Source: Skermanella stibiiresistens SB22
GTDB taxonomy: Bacteria; Pseudomonadota; Alphaproteobacteria; Azospirillales; Azospirillaceae
DNA: 64,000 nucleotides
NCBI RefSeq assembly: GCF_000576635.1
Contig: NZ_AVFL01000004.1
Coordinates: 62,001 to 126,000 of the forward strand
Reading direction: 5' to 3'
Numbering within the stretch: position 1 is the first letter of the stretch; every line of letters begins with the position of its first letter. Below the pieces are notes generated by a model. That model was not told the DNA's origin and ran no database searches. It worked only from the letters and a program-made list of their open reading frames with translations. Shown here piece after piece: positions 1-8,417 of this stretch. The position numbers and the translations under genes are program-made.

Positions 1-1667
1 TCGTCACGCAGCCACAAGCCATTGTCCGTTGTGACGCCGCTCCTCTGGACGTTCTCGGGGGACTCGGAGAAGCCCACAAGGGCCTCGGCACGGGTCATGC
101 CGGCGTTCAACGCCCCTTGCCATGCCGCCAAGCCGGGCGCGTCCGGCGCGCGGTCCAGGACGTTCTGGTACAGCAGCGTGACGAAGCCCCCATTATCCAG
201 GTCGCCGTATCGTTGCTGGAACTCGGCCGATGTCGTGAAACCGTTGGCCACCTGCTGGAGCGTCTGGCTGTTGGAGGTCAGCGCGTTGGTCCAGGCCTTC
301 AGCCCGTCCATGTCGGGCGCCCGGTCCAGCGCGGCGTCGTAGAGCCTGTGGACTTGGGCCGCGGGATGGGTGGCGTCGGCGATGTATTGCCCATCCAGGA
401 AAACGAAGCTCTCGATGTTGGTGGCCGTGTCGGTTCCGTCCGGTCCGGTCACCGTGTCAGCGGCGCCGGGGGAGATCGAGATCGCGGTATACTGGCGGGC
501 GCTCGACCACACGGCGGTATCGAATCCGGGACCGCCATCGATCGTGTCGTCTCCGGCGCCGGGAGTGATCACGTCGTTGCCCGTCAGTCCATTGATGGTC
601 TCGTTGCCACCGTTGCTGGCACTGGGAAAAGCCGGGCCCGGCCACTGATCGTTGCCGTCGGTCAAGTTCCTGACATCCGGGTCGTCGTCGGTGACCGTCC
701 CGGTGGCGGCGCCGGCGTCGACCACCACCGCGGCTCCCGAAGGATTGGACAACGTCACCACGAACGTTTCATTGCCTTCGTGAACACTGTCCCCGGCGAC
801 GACGATGTCGATCGTTTTGCTGTTCTCGCCGGGAGCGAAGGTCAGCGTGCCTTGAAGAGAAGTTCCCGCCACGAAATCACTCGCGTCGACCGGAGCGGTC
901 CCGGTCGGTACGATCGAGTAGTCCACCGTGGTGGTGTTGGCGTTGATGGCGTCGCTGGCGCCGCCACGCAGCGCCGTGAAAGTGTAAGTGGTCGTGGTGC
1001 CCTCGGTGCCCTCCGCGAGGGTCAACTCCCCCGCCGACATGGCCAGAAGTTCCTGACCACTGTCGAGGATTGGGAAGAAGGCTATGTGGAAGCTATCGTT
1101 GACCCCGGTGTTCTCCCCCTGATGGAGGGTCATCGACGCGCCGTTGATCGTCTGGCCATTCTGGATCGTCCCGGAAGCCTGGATCTGTCCGGGTGCCGAG
1201 TAAGTCGGAATTTCCGGGGAAGTGGTGCCAACCGGTCCGAAATTGGCCGGTGTCACGAAATCCTGGAGCAGCACCCTGCTTTCGAGGGGAGCGAAGGTAT
1301 TTTCCTCGACGCCATGGAAATGCGCGTAGTTGGTGGGATGTGGACTGCCAACATCAGGCGTGGCGGGCGGGGATTCATTGGCGTTGTAAAGGACGAAACC
1401 ATCCACTGGAACACCAAGGTCATTGGTGAACTGGAACCGGAAATCCGAGAACCTGAATCCGTTCCCGTTCGCGGCGTCTCCGGCCGGCTCCGTGAACACG
1501 ATATCGGTGATGCCATGGGCGGCGCCGCCAAAGATGGCCGTCGGCGTATAATCGACACTGATCTGAAAAACCTGCGATCCCTGAACTGGCGCCGTGACCG
1601 TCACATGGTCTGGAGCCACGACCGTCCAAGTTCCGCTGCCCACAGTCACATTCGTGGTCGTACTCAC
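1..1667 (-). CDS. Calx-beta / RTX-like / DUF4214 surface or secreted protein, 3' end outside window
   Basis: This reading frame stays open from a GTG at 1667 to the left edge (555 codons visible), so the C-terminus is missing. A GGAG seven bases upstream supports the GTG. Residues about 1-200 look like an N-terminal beta-rich domain. Residues about 216-325 form a Calx-beta domain (ending in NETFVVTLSNPSG). Residues about 355-375 carry RTX-like GNDxI/GDDTIDGG turns that usually bind calcium. From about residue 440 there are two DUF4214 units with the LDRAPDxxGLxxW signature. DUF4214 and RTX turns are typical of exported, often type I-secreted, surface proteins; the secretion signal, if present, would lie in the missing C-terminus. 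No Sec signal peptide is visible. Domain calls are firm; the biological role is inferred only. Confidence 0.75.
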   Translation of the reverse strand, partial: MSTTTNVTVGSGTWTVVAPDHVTVTAPVQGSQVFQISVDYTPTAIFGGAAHGITDIVFTEPAGDAANGNGFRFSDFRFQFTNDLGVPVDGFVLYNANESPPATPDVGSPHPTNYAHFHGVEENTFAPLESRVLLQDFVTPANFGPVGTTSPEIPTYSAPGQIQASGTIQNGQTINGASMTLHQGENTGVNDSFHIAFFPILDSGQELLAMSAGELTLAEGTEGTTTTYTFTALRGGASDAINANTTTVDYSIVPTGTAPVDASDFVAGTSLQGTLTFAPGENSKTIDIVVAGDSVHEGNETFVVTLSNPSGAAVVVDAGAATGTVTDDDPDVRNLTDGNDQWPGPAFPSASNGGNETINGLTGNDVITPGAGDDTIDGGPGFDTAVWSSARQYTAISISPGAADTVTGPDGTDTATNIESFVFLDGQYIADATHPAAQVHRLYDAALDRAPDMDGLKAWTNALTSNSQTLQQVANGFTTSAEFQQRYGDLDNGGFVTLLYQNVLDRAPDAPGLAAWQGALNAGMTRAEALVGFSESPENVQRSGVTTDNGLWLRD

Positions 1668-1847
1668 AGGTCGTCTCCATGAGTTGATGGTCGATCGAAG
1701 TCATGCGAGATCGGATCGCCAACTTGTCAACATACTTGGATTGACCAGCTGGCGAGTTTAAATTTTAGCGTTTAACAATTGACCTGTGATCAGTCTATTC
1801 GGTTCAGGAACATAGTCATTCGAACAGTTCCTCAACCGTCCAGCGGG

Positions 1848-2555
1848 TCACTTCCCGACGGACCCGCTCAACTCGACCAGCCAGGGGATCAAGTCATCCA
1901 CCGCGTGGTGGATGTGGTCGCCATGGCCGACGCCGCCGTGGTCCGGCCGCGCGTAATCGGCCTCGGTGCGGACCCATACCGTCGTCATCCCAAGCGCCGC
2001 GGCGGGGACGAGGTTGCGGGCGATGTCCTCGACCATGCAGGCGCGGCTGGGATCGACGCCGTGCTTTTGGATCATGTCGGCATAGGGCCGGGGATCCGGC
2101 TTCGGCACATAGCCGGCGGCCACGATGTCGTAGATCGCGTCGAAGCGTCCCGCGATGCCGAGCCGGGCCAGCACGTTGTCGGCGTGGCGGCAGGAGCCGT
2201 TGGTGTAGACGATCTTGCGGCCGGGCAGCCGTTCCAGCGCCTTGTCCAACTCGGGGCTGGGGGAAACCGGCGTGACGTCGATGTTGTGGACATAGTCCAT
2301 GAACTCGATCGGATCGATGTCATGCTCGGTCATCAAGCCGCGCAGGGTCGTGCCGTAATCGCGGAAGTATTGCTTCTGGCGCCGCCGGGCTTCGTCCCAG
2401 GGCAGATCGAAGCGCTCGCCGATGAATTCGGTCATACGCTGATCGATTTGCGCGAAAAGGTTGCTGGACGCTGGATAAAGCGTATTGTCCAGATCGAAGA
2501 TCCAAACATCGATGCCGGAAAGCGGCGTGGGGGAGCGGGTGTCGGTCGCGGTCAT
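1848..2555 (-). CDS. HAD-superfamily pyrimidine 5'-nucleotidase
   Basis: A 235-residue HAD hydrolase. Motif I (FDLDNTLY, Asp21 and Asp23) holds the nucleophile and acid/base Asp; motif II is VYTNG, motif III the lysine in PKPDPR, and motif IV MVEDI. The arrangement and the helical cap after motif I match the SDT1/PynA-type pyrimidine 5'-nucleotidase family, which removes phosphate from UMP/CMP in the cytoplasm; the exact substrate is inferred from the family. I use the ATG at 2555; a TTG at 2591 in the same frame would add twelve basic residues without improving the match to the family. It stands alone, with no neighbour on the same strand close enough to form an operon. Confidence 0.85.
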   Translation of the reverse strand: MTATDTRSPTPLSGIDVWIFDLDNTLYPASSNLFAQIDQRMTEFIGERFDLPWDEARRRQKQYFRDYGTTLRGLMTEHDIDPIEFMDYVHNIDVTPVSPSPELDKALERLPGRKIVYTNGSCRHADNVLARLGIAGRFDAIYDIVAAGYVPKPDPRPYADMIQKHGVDPSRACMVEDIARNLVPAAALGMTTVWVRTEADYARPDHGGVGHGDHIHHAVDDLIPWLVELSGSVGK

Positions 2556-2700
2556 GCCCCTGACAATGGGCTGGCGGCGGCGGTTCGGCAAGCCGCGTCA
2601 CGCCTTTGCGCCGCCGCAATCGCGCATTATGTGTGGGATCCGGTCAGCCGTTTGACGATGGCGGTCCGAGACTTGTTCAAGGCGGGTTTTTTAGGCGGGC

Positions 2701-3369
2701 ATGGACGGAATGAAGACTGCTGCCGCGGTGCGGAACGCGTTGCTGGGTGTGGCGATTCTCGCGGGAGCGGGAATCAGCGCCGGCTATCCCCAGGGTTCAC
2801 CGGCCAGCGCGCAGGCGGCGCCGGCCCATCAGGATGTCACCGCCGTCGGCGAAACCTTCGTCGCGGCCCGTCAGGCCTTGCTCGCCAAGGATGGCGGCGG
2901 CGTGATCGAGTTGCTGTCCAGGGACAGCCTCGACCGCGTCGAGCGGACCCGCAAGGCGGCGCTGGACGGCGAGATGACCGGCCTCGGCCCGTCGGAGAAG
3001 TTCGGGGCGCTGGGCTTGCGGCAATACCTGAAGCCGGCGGAGCTGCGGCGCATGACGCCGGCACAGATCGTCGAGTTCGGCCTTCAAAAGAACTGGCTCG
3101 GTCCCAACGTCATCACTCAGGCCGGCATGGAGAGGATCTCCGTTCGCGGCGACCGCGCCAGCGGCACGCTGGTGGTCAACCAGCGCCCGGTGATGGTCCC
3201 CGCCGATTTCGTGCGCGAGGACGGAGTCTGGCGGGTCGACCTGACCCGCGCCATGGACCTGACCGACGCCTTGGTCCGGGGCACGGCCATGGCGACCAAG
3301 CGGAGCGAGGACGCCGTCATCAAGGACATCCTCGACCGCGCCATCAGGAACCAAGCGCCGACCCGGTAA
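2701..3369 (+). CDS. exported hypothetical protein
   Basis: A 222-residue protein with an N-terminal signal-peptide-like stretch: basic start, hydrophobic core LLGVAILAGAGI, and a likely cleavage site near SAQA/APA around residue 38-42. The mature part is charged and helical and ends in a mixed alpha/beta region (residues about 140-185) that may be a small beta domain. I do not recognise the family. An in-frame ATG at 2710 is an alternative start with a similar upstream purine run. The next gene downstream is convergent (stop codons 17 bases apart), so this gene is probably monocistronic. A periplasmic location is inferred from the leader only. Confidence 0.65.
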   Translation: MDGMKTAAAVRNALLGVAILAGAGISAGYPQGSPASAQAAPAHQDVTAVGETFVAARQALLAKDGGGVIELLSRDSLDRVERTRKAALDGEMTGLGPSEKFGALGLRQYLKPAELRRMTPAQIVEFGLQKNWLGPNVITQAGMERISVRGDRASGTLVVNQRPVMVPADFVREDGVWRVDLTRAMDLTDALVRGTAMATKRSEDAVIKDILDRAIRNQAPTR

Positions 3370-3386
3370 GGGGGGCGCTTTGGCCC

Positions 3387-4370
3387 TCAGAAGCCCGCGA
3401 CGGCGTGGGGAACGTAAGGTTCCTCCAGCCGGGCGATCTCGTCGGCCGACAGCTTGACCGAGAGCGCGCCGAGGGCGTCCTCCAAGTGGTGGGGTTTCGA
3501 GGCGCCGACGATCGGCGCCGTGACCGCCGGCTTGTGCAGCAGCCACGCCAAGGCCACCTGCGCGCGCGGGATGCCGCGCGCCTCCGCGATCTCGCCGACG
3601 CGATCGATCACCTTGCGGTCGGCGTCCTCGGTGGTCTGATAGAGCTTCTTGCCGAACTCGTCGGTCTCGGCGCGCTTGGTGACCTCCTCGTTCCGCCAGT
3701 CGCGGGTCAGCCGCCCGCGCGCCATGGGGCTCCAGGGGATGACACCGATGCCTTCCGCTTGGCACAGGGGCAACATCTCGCGCTCCTCCTCCCGGTACAG
3801 CAGGTTGTAGTGGTTCTGCATCGTGGCGAAGCGCTTCAAATGATGGCTGTCGGCCAGATGGAGCGATTTGGAGAACTGCCAGGCGAACATGGACGAGGCG
3901 CCGATGTAGAGCGCCTTGCCGGCCTTGACCACGTCGGACAGGGCCTCCAGCGTTTCCTCGATCGGAGTGGCGCTGTCCCAGCGGTGGATTTGGTACAGAT
4001 CGACGTGGTCGGTGCCCAGCCGCCTCAGGCTGGCGTCGATCTCGGTCATGATGGCCTTCCGCGACAGGCCCCGGCCGTTCGGGTCCTTCCGCATGGGGCC
4101 ATGGACCTTGGTCGCGATGACCACCTCGTCGCGCTTGGCGAAATCGCGGAGCGCGCGGCCGACGATCTCCTCGCTCGACCCGCCGGAATAGACGTTGGCG
4201 GTGTCGAAGAAGTTGATGCCCCCCTCCAGCGCCCGCTTGATGAACGGACGGCTCTGTTCCTCGCCCAGCGTCCACGGGTGGTTGCCCCGGTCGGGCTCGC
4301 CATAGGTCATGCAGCCAAGGCACAGGCGCGATACCTTGAGCCCGGTCTTGCCAAGATTGACGTATTCCAT
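3387..4370 (-). CDS. aldo/keto reductase
   Basis: A 327-residue TIM-barrel oxidoreductase with the full AKR catalytic tetrad visible: Asp56 and Tyr61 (FFDTANVYSGG), Lys88 (VIATKV) and His129 (LYQIHRWD). It reduces aldehydes or ketones with NAD(P)H in the cytoplasm; the substrate cannot be read from sequence. The C-terminal APIVGASKPHHLEDAL segment is the nucleotide-binding part typical of the family. Two adjacent ATGs (4373 and 4370) follow AAGGA; I chose 4370 for its better spacing. The gene is divergent from the aldose epimerase at 4496, with about 125 bases between them for both promoters. Confidence 0.9.
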   Translation of the reverse strand: MEYVNLGKTGLKVSRLCLGCMTYGEPDRGNHPWTLGEEQSRPFIKRALEGGINFFDTANVYSGGSSEEIVGRALRDFAKRDEVVIATKVHGPMRKDPNGRGLSRKAIMTEIDASLRRLGTDHVDLYQIHRWDSATPIEETLEALSDVVKAGKALYIGASSMFAWQFSKSLHLADSHHLKRFATMQNHYNLLYREEEREMLPLCQAEGIGVIPWSPMARGRLTRDWRNEEVTKRAETDEFGKKLYQTTEDADRKVIDRVGEIAEARGIPRAQVALAWLLHKPAVTAPIVGASKPHHLEDALGALSVKLSADEIARLEEPYVPHAVAGF

Positions 4371-4495
4371 CATGCGTCCTTCCAGAAGCTCGGTTGGGTC
4401 CGTGTTCCTGTGGTCAACAACCCAGGACCCCGCCATGGCACAATGTTTCGGGAGCGGAGAGCATCGATGACGTTTTTGAAGGAGGGACCCACGGC

Positions 4496-5413
4496 ATGAA
4501 CCCGGACCAGCACCAAGAGGATCGGCACGAACTCGACAATGGGCGTCTCCGCGCCGTCATCAAGGCCGAGGGGGCCGAGTTGTGCTCGCTCCGCGGGACG
4601 GATGGCGACGAGTTGCTGTGGCAGGCCGGTCCCGTCTGGCCGCGGCACGCGCCGGTGCTGTTTCCCATCGTCGGGCGGTTGAAGGATGACGCCTTGGTCC
4701 ATGGCGGCGCCAGCCACCGCATGACCCAGCATGGCTTCGCCCGCGACCGCCGTTTCTCCTGGATCGACCAAGGGCCGGCATCCTGCCGGCTGGTGCTGGA
4801 GGATGACGGGGAGACCCGGCGGATCTATCCCTTCGCCTTCCGGCTGGAGATCGCCTTCGCGCTGGAGGGTGACTCGCTGGTCGTGTGGCATGCGGTGTCT
4901 AATCCGGGAACCGATGACCTGCCGGCCTCGCTCGGCGTCCATCCCGCGTTCCGCTGGCCACTCGTCGACGGCATCCCGAGGGAAGCCCATGAACTGGAGT
5001 TCGAGACGGAGGAGCCAGCCCCGGTCCGCCGCATCGACATGGGTATCGACAAGGGTTTGCTGATGCCCGAGAGCTTCCCGACTCCGGTCGAAGGCCGGCG
5101 GTTGCGGCTGGACGACGGTCTGTTCGAGGCCGACGCGCTGATCCTGGACCAGCCTCGGAGCCGGTCCGTGCGCTATTCCGCCCCGGCGGCGCCGGCGGGA
5201 ACACCAACCATCACCATATCGTGGGAAGGGTTCGAGCAGCTTGGCCTGTGGTCGAAGCCGGGCGGTGACTTCCTGTGCGTCGAGCCGTGGTACGGCTATT
5301 CGTCACCGGCCGGTTTCGACGCCGAGTTCTCCGCGAAGCCCGGCATCATGCGCTTGGCGCCGGGCGCGCGGCGCGAGTTCAGCTATCGCGTGACCCTCGG
5401 CCGATCAGCTTGA
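4496..5413 (+). CDS. aldose 1-epimerase family protein
   Basis: A 305-residue beta-sandwich protein of the galactose-mutarotase fold. Two candidate active-site histidines are visible in conserved settings: His79 (MTQHGFAR) and His149 (LGVHPAFRW). Members interconvert alpha and beta anomers of sugars or sugar phosphates in the cytoplasm; this divergent subgroup (LacX/YeaD-like) has poorly defined substrates. The ATG at 4496 has an excellent upstream AAGGAGG, so longer in-frame starts are rejected. Its last 35 bases overlap the 3' end of the convergent gene at 5379. Confidence 0.85.
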   Translation: MNPDQHQEDRHELDNGRLRAVIKAEGAELCSLRGTDGDELLWQAGPVWPRHAPVLFPIVGRLKDDALVHGGASHRMTQHGFARDRRFSWIDQGPASCRLVLEDDGETRRIYPFAFRLEIAFALEGDSLVVWHAVSNPGTDDLPASLGVHPAFRWPLVDGIPREAHELEFETEEPAPVRRIDMGIDKGLLMPESFPTPVEGRRLRLDDGLFEADALILDQPRSRSVRYSAPAAPAGTPTITISWEGFEQLGLWSKPGGDFLCVEPWYGYSSPAGFDAEFSAKPGIMRLAPGARREFSYRVTLGRSA

Positions 5414-6746
5414 TATCGGGCTTCCAGGTCCGCGCCAAGGCATCCGCCGCCTCCAGCATGCCGGACTTTCTCATGACTCCCTGACGGTGGCGGAGCAGCC
5501 GGGCCGACACCGCCTGTTCCGCCAAGGGGCCACCCAGCATCTCGTCGCTTCCATCCCGGCGCAGGTGCGTGACGACCCGCTCCAGCAGCCCGCCCTCGGC
5601 GTCCGGCTCCTTGTGATCGAGGGGATGGTCGCGCTTCAGTTCCGACAGCAGGCGCTCCAGCAGCACCGCCCGGCAAGATGGGGCCTGGCCCCGCTTGATC
5701 AACCCGCCCAGCCGCGCCAGCATCGGGTTGGTCCCCTTGACGTCGAGGTCCAGGCGACCGTGCAGGAAGTCGGCCAGACGGCACAGCGAAGCCGCCAAAT
5801 GGTGCTGGGGGCCCAGCAACTCCTTGACGATGTCGGCGTTGCCCAGCGCGTCGGCGGCGACCCCCTCCAGCAACCGCCCCAGGCGCGGGTCCAGCCCTTC
5901 GGTCATCAGGCCCAGCACCGCTTCCAGCTTGCCGCCGACCGAGGGGGAGCCCAGCAGGTGATCGCACACCAGGACGGTGAACACGAAGTCGTGGCTGTCG
6001 TCACCCTCACGCGCGGTGATCCGGCGGCTCAGATACTCCATGTTCTGGGGATCGAACCGGGGCAGCTTGCGCTTCTCGGCGACGATGTCTCGGGCCCGCG
6101 ACATTCCCGTGTGGATCAGCTTCTCCAGGGCGCGGATGCGGTCCTTGGCGGGGATGCCAAGCTCCTTGGCCTGCGCCATGGCGATCTGGTGGGTGGCGGT
6201 GTTGACCAGGTTGCCGGTGTCCTGGAGCTTCCGCAGATAGATCCAGTTGTGAAGCATCTCGGTCGTGGTGATCTGGTGCTTGTCCAGGAACATCCGGAAC
6301 AGCCGCGCCAGGATCATACGGCTTTCCAGGCCATAGACATCCGCGACCGTCTCGCACGGACCGACCCGGTCGACCTTGCCCTTGATCGTGACGGGCGCCG
6401 CCTTGACCGGTGGTTTGACCTCGTGAAGGATCTCGGCCTTGGTGGAGTAGCCGGTCGGCATGGTCCGGACCCGGATGATCCTGACCTCATCGCAGTCGCC
6501 GCCGGCCAGCAGCAGGCGCGCCTCGTCGACCGCCTCCTGTTCGCCGTTTCCCGCATCCGTTTCTTTGACGACGCTGTCTATCGTCCAGCGACCCTCTTTG
6601 GAAACCATGATCTCGTAGTGGAAGACGCGGCCTTTGATCACTTCCGGCCTCTTCGAGCCATGGCCCTGGTCGAGCCACGCATGATGTGGTGAAACCGCCG
6701 TGGGGTCGGCGGCGCTCATACCGGAATACACGGAAATCTTAAACAT
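5379..6746 (-). CDS. conserved-looking hypothetical protein
   Basis: A soluble protein of about 455 residues without recognised catalytic motifs. The N-terminal ~100 residues look like a compact beta-rich domain (VFHYEIMV, WTIDSVVKET, EVRIIRVRTM). The rest is predicted helical, with two regions rich in Leu and Arg (residues about 130-200 and 250-400). No signal peptide or membrane segment is visible. I use ATG 6746; a GTG at 6770 is possible, and neither has a clear ribosome-binding site. The gene is divergent from the pentapeptide-repeat gene, with only 47 bases between the two starts. Its 3' end overlaps the epimerase gene by 35 bases. Function unknown. Confidence 0.65.
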   Translation of the reverse strand: MFKISVYSGMSAADPTAVSPHHAWLDQGHGSKRPEVIKGRVFHYEIMVSKEGRWTIDSVVKETDAGNGEQEAVDEARLLLAGGDCDEVRIIRVRTMPTGYSTKAEILHEVKPPVKAAPVTIKGKVDRVGPCETVADVYGLESRMILARLFRMFLDKHQITTTEMLHNWIYLRKLQDTGNLVNTATHQIAMAQAKELGIPAKDRIRALEKLIHTGMSRARDIVAEKRKLPRFDPQNMEYLSRRITAREGDDSHDFVFTVLVCDHLLGSPSVGGKLEAVLGLMTEGLDPRLGRLLEGVAADALGNADIVKELLGPQHHLAASLCRLADFLHGRLDLDVKGTNPMLARLGGLIKRGQAPSCRAVLLERLLSELKRDHPLDHKEPDAEGGLLERVVTHLRRDGSDEMLGGPLAEQAVSARLLRHRQGVMRKSGMLEAADALARTWKPDIKLIGRGSRDS

Positions 6747-6793
6747 TGTATTGCATCGTTTACTAACCACAATCTGCGCACGCAGGAGCGTCG

Positions 6794-8089
6794 ATGACCC
6801 CGCACGAGCTGTTGGCCATTTTCGACAAGCACGACCGCTGGCTCGGCCAACGCTCGGGTGGCGTCAGGGCCTCGCTGGCGATGGCCGACCTCCGCGGAAT
6901 GCACCTCGCCAAGACCGACCTGCGCAGGATCAAGCTATCCGGAGCCAATCTGGTCAGCTGCGACATCCGGGAAAGCGACCTGTCCGACGCCGACCTGTTC
7001 GCCGCCGATCTCAAATGCGCCGACCTGACGGGGGCCAACCTCGCGCGCGCCGATCTGCGGGGCGCCCATCTCCGGGGTGCCAGACTGCGGCGCGCGAACC
7101 TCCGGGGCGCCGATTTCCGGGGTGGCGCGCTGCTCGACCACAAAGGCGGTGTCGGCATGCGCCAGTCCGACATGCGCGGCGCCGATTTCGACGACGCCCT
7201 GCTGGCGCGGGCCAACCTGTCCGGTGCCGACATGTCGGACGCGAGGCTGAATGGCGCCGATTGCCAGGGCGCCCTGATGTCGGGCGTCAACCTGACCAAC
7301 GCGCAGTTGCGCGATGCCAATCTGGGATCCGCCGACCTCAAGGGCGCCAATCTGAGCGGCGCCAACCTGTCGGGCGCCTCCCTCAAGGACGCCAACTTGG
7401 CGGGTGCCAACCTGATGGGCGCCAGCCTGAGGAACGCCGACCTGATGGGGGCGAACCTGGACGGCGTCGACATGACCGGTGTCGATTGCGCCGGCGCCAA
7501 CATGCGGAGAAACGCCGATCAGTTTTCCCGCTCCATCCAGCAGGGGCTGGAGAACCACTACGCCTGGGTCAAGACCGGTGGAGCCAAGGGGGAACGCGCC
7601 CAACTGGTCGGCCAGGACCTTTCCCACATCGACCTGTCCCAGGTGAACCTCAGCGGCGCCAATCTCCGGGGTGTCGATCTCACCGGCGCCACCCTCCGCG
7701 AGATGCTCGCCGTGATGGCGGATCTCTCGGACGCGAAGCTCGCCGGCGTGGACCTGACCGGCGCCACGCTGGATGGCTCCAACCTACGGGGAAGCGATCT
7801 GACCGGCGCCAAGCTGGATGGCGCCAAGCTGGGCTCGGTCGACCTCAAGACAGGGACGGGCAAGACGACTGGCCGCCGCTGGCCCGCCAACCTGAGTGGA
7901 TGCAAACTGGTGGGGGCCAGCCTGGTGGGGGTCAACCTGCGGGACGCCAACCTCGCCGGCGCCGACCTCACCGGCGCCGACATGACCAACGCGGTCCTGA
8001 TCGACGCCAATATCAACGGAGCGAATTTCGAAGGCACCAAGCTGGACGGCGCCATCCTGCCGGCCCCGCGTGACGATGACGACGATTAG
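6794..8089 (+). CDS. pentapeptide-repeat protein
   Basis: A 431-residue protein built almost entirely of A(D/N)LxG-type pentapeptides, which fold as a right-handed quadrilateral beta-helix. Block one runs from about residue 30 to 235. A non-repeat linker (about 236-276, with ENHYAWVKTGG) interrupts it, and block two continues to about 425, ending in a DDDDD tail. A second short break (about 350-367) separates the last coils. GGAG six bases upstream supports the ATG. Some pentapeptide proteins shield DNA gyrase by mimicking DNA, but most have no known role; nothing here decides. No signal peptide is seen. Confidence 0.9.
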   Translation: MTPHELLAIFDKHDRWLGQRSGGVRASLAMADLRGMHLAKTDLRRIKLSGANLVSCDIRESDLSDADLFAADLKCADLTGANLARADLRGAHLRGARLRRANLRGADFRGGALLDHKGGVGMRQSDMRGADFDDALLARANLSGADMSDARLNGADCQGALMSGVNLTNAQLRDANLGSADLKGANLSGANLSGASLKDANLAGANLMGASLRNADLMGANLDGVDMTGVDCAGANMRRNADQFSRSIQQGLENHYAWVKTGGAKGERAQLVGQDLSHIDLSQVNLSGANLRGVDLTGATLREMLAVMADLSDAKLAGVDLTGATLDGSNLRGSDLTGAKLDGAKLGSVDLKTGTGKTTGRRWPANLSGCKLVGASLVGVNLRDANLAGADLTGADMTNAVLIDANINGANFEGTKLDGAILPAPRDDDDD

Positions 8090-8167
8090 GCGGCCGACAC
8101 GAAAGCCGCCGCCCGCTGTTGATGGCTCCGACACGCACCCCGTTCGTGACCGGAGAGGAATTCAGAC

Positions 8168-8362
8168 ATGACCGACGAAGCCGAGGCCGCCGCCAAGGAT
8201 CAGCAGCGGATCAAGACCGACCAGGACATCCCGTCGGGCGGAGGCAACGCCGGCAAGGTGGACACGACGACCTCGGGCGGCTCGGGTGGCAAGGGCGCGT
8301 CGCGGGCACCGGCGACCGACGCCGATCCCAACCTGAAGCCGGCCAAGCCGGGCGATAGCTGA
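8168..8362 (+). CDS. small low-complexity hypothetical protein
   Basis: A 64-residue hydrophilic protein, rich in Gly, Asp, Lys and Ser, with no predicted fold, signal peptide or membrane segment. A GGAGAGG lies upstream of the ATG. The coding G+C pattern resembles neighbouring genes. It follows the pentapeptide gene by about 80 bases and could be co-transcribed. It is followed by a perfect hairpin at 8383. Such small disordered proteins are common in this group of bacteria; I can give no function. Confidence 0.55.
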   Translation: MTDEAEAAAKDQQRIKTDQDIPSGGGNAGKVDTTTSGGSGGKGASRAPATDADPNLKPAKPGDS

Positions 8363-8382
8363 ACTTCGGATACCGAAAGGGG

Positions 8383-8408
8383 AGGGGCGGCGCCCGCGCG
8401 CCGCCCCT
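8383..8408. terminator. GC-rich hairpin between convergent genes
   Basis: An 11-bp perfect stem (8383-8393 with 8398-8408) and a 4-base loop lie between the stop of the small + strand gene (8362) and the stop of glgX (8418, minus strand). There is no T-run on either side, so it would be a weak intrinsic terminator or an RNA 3'-end stabiliser. Confidence 0.5.
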
Positions 8409-8417
8409 GTCGCCCGA

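Noticed and set aside
1779-4499. Very long + strand open frame of over 900 codons
   Set aside because: It lies antisense to the HAD and aldo/keto reductase genes and out of frame with the exported protein; its translation is Arg/Gly/Asp-rich shadow of GC-rich codons.
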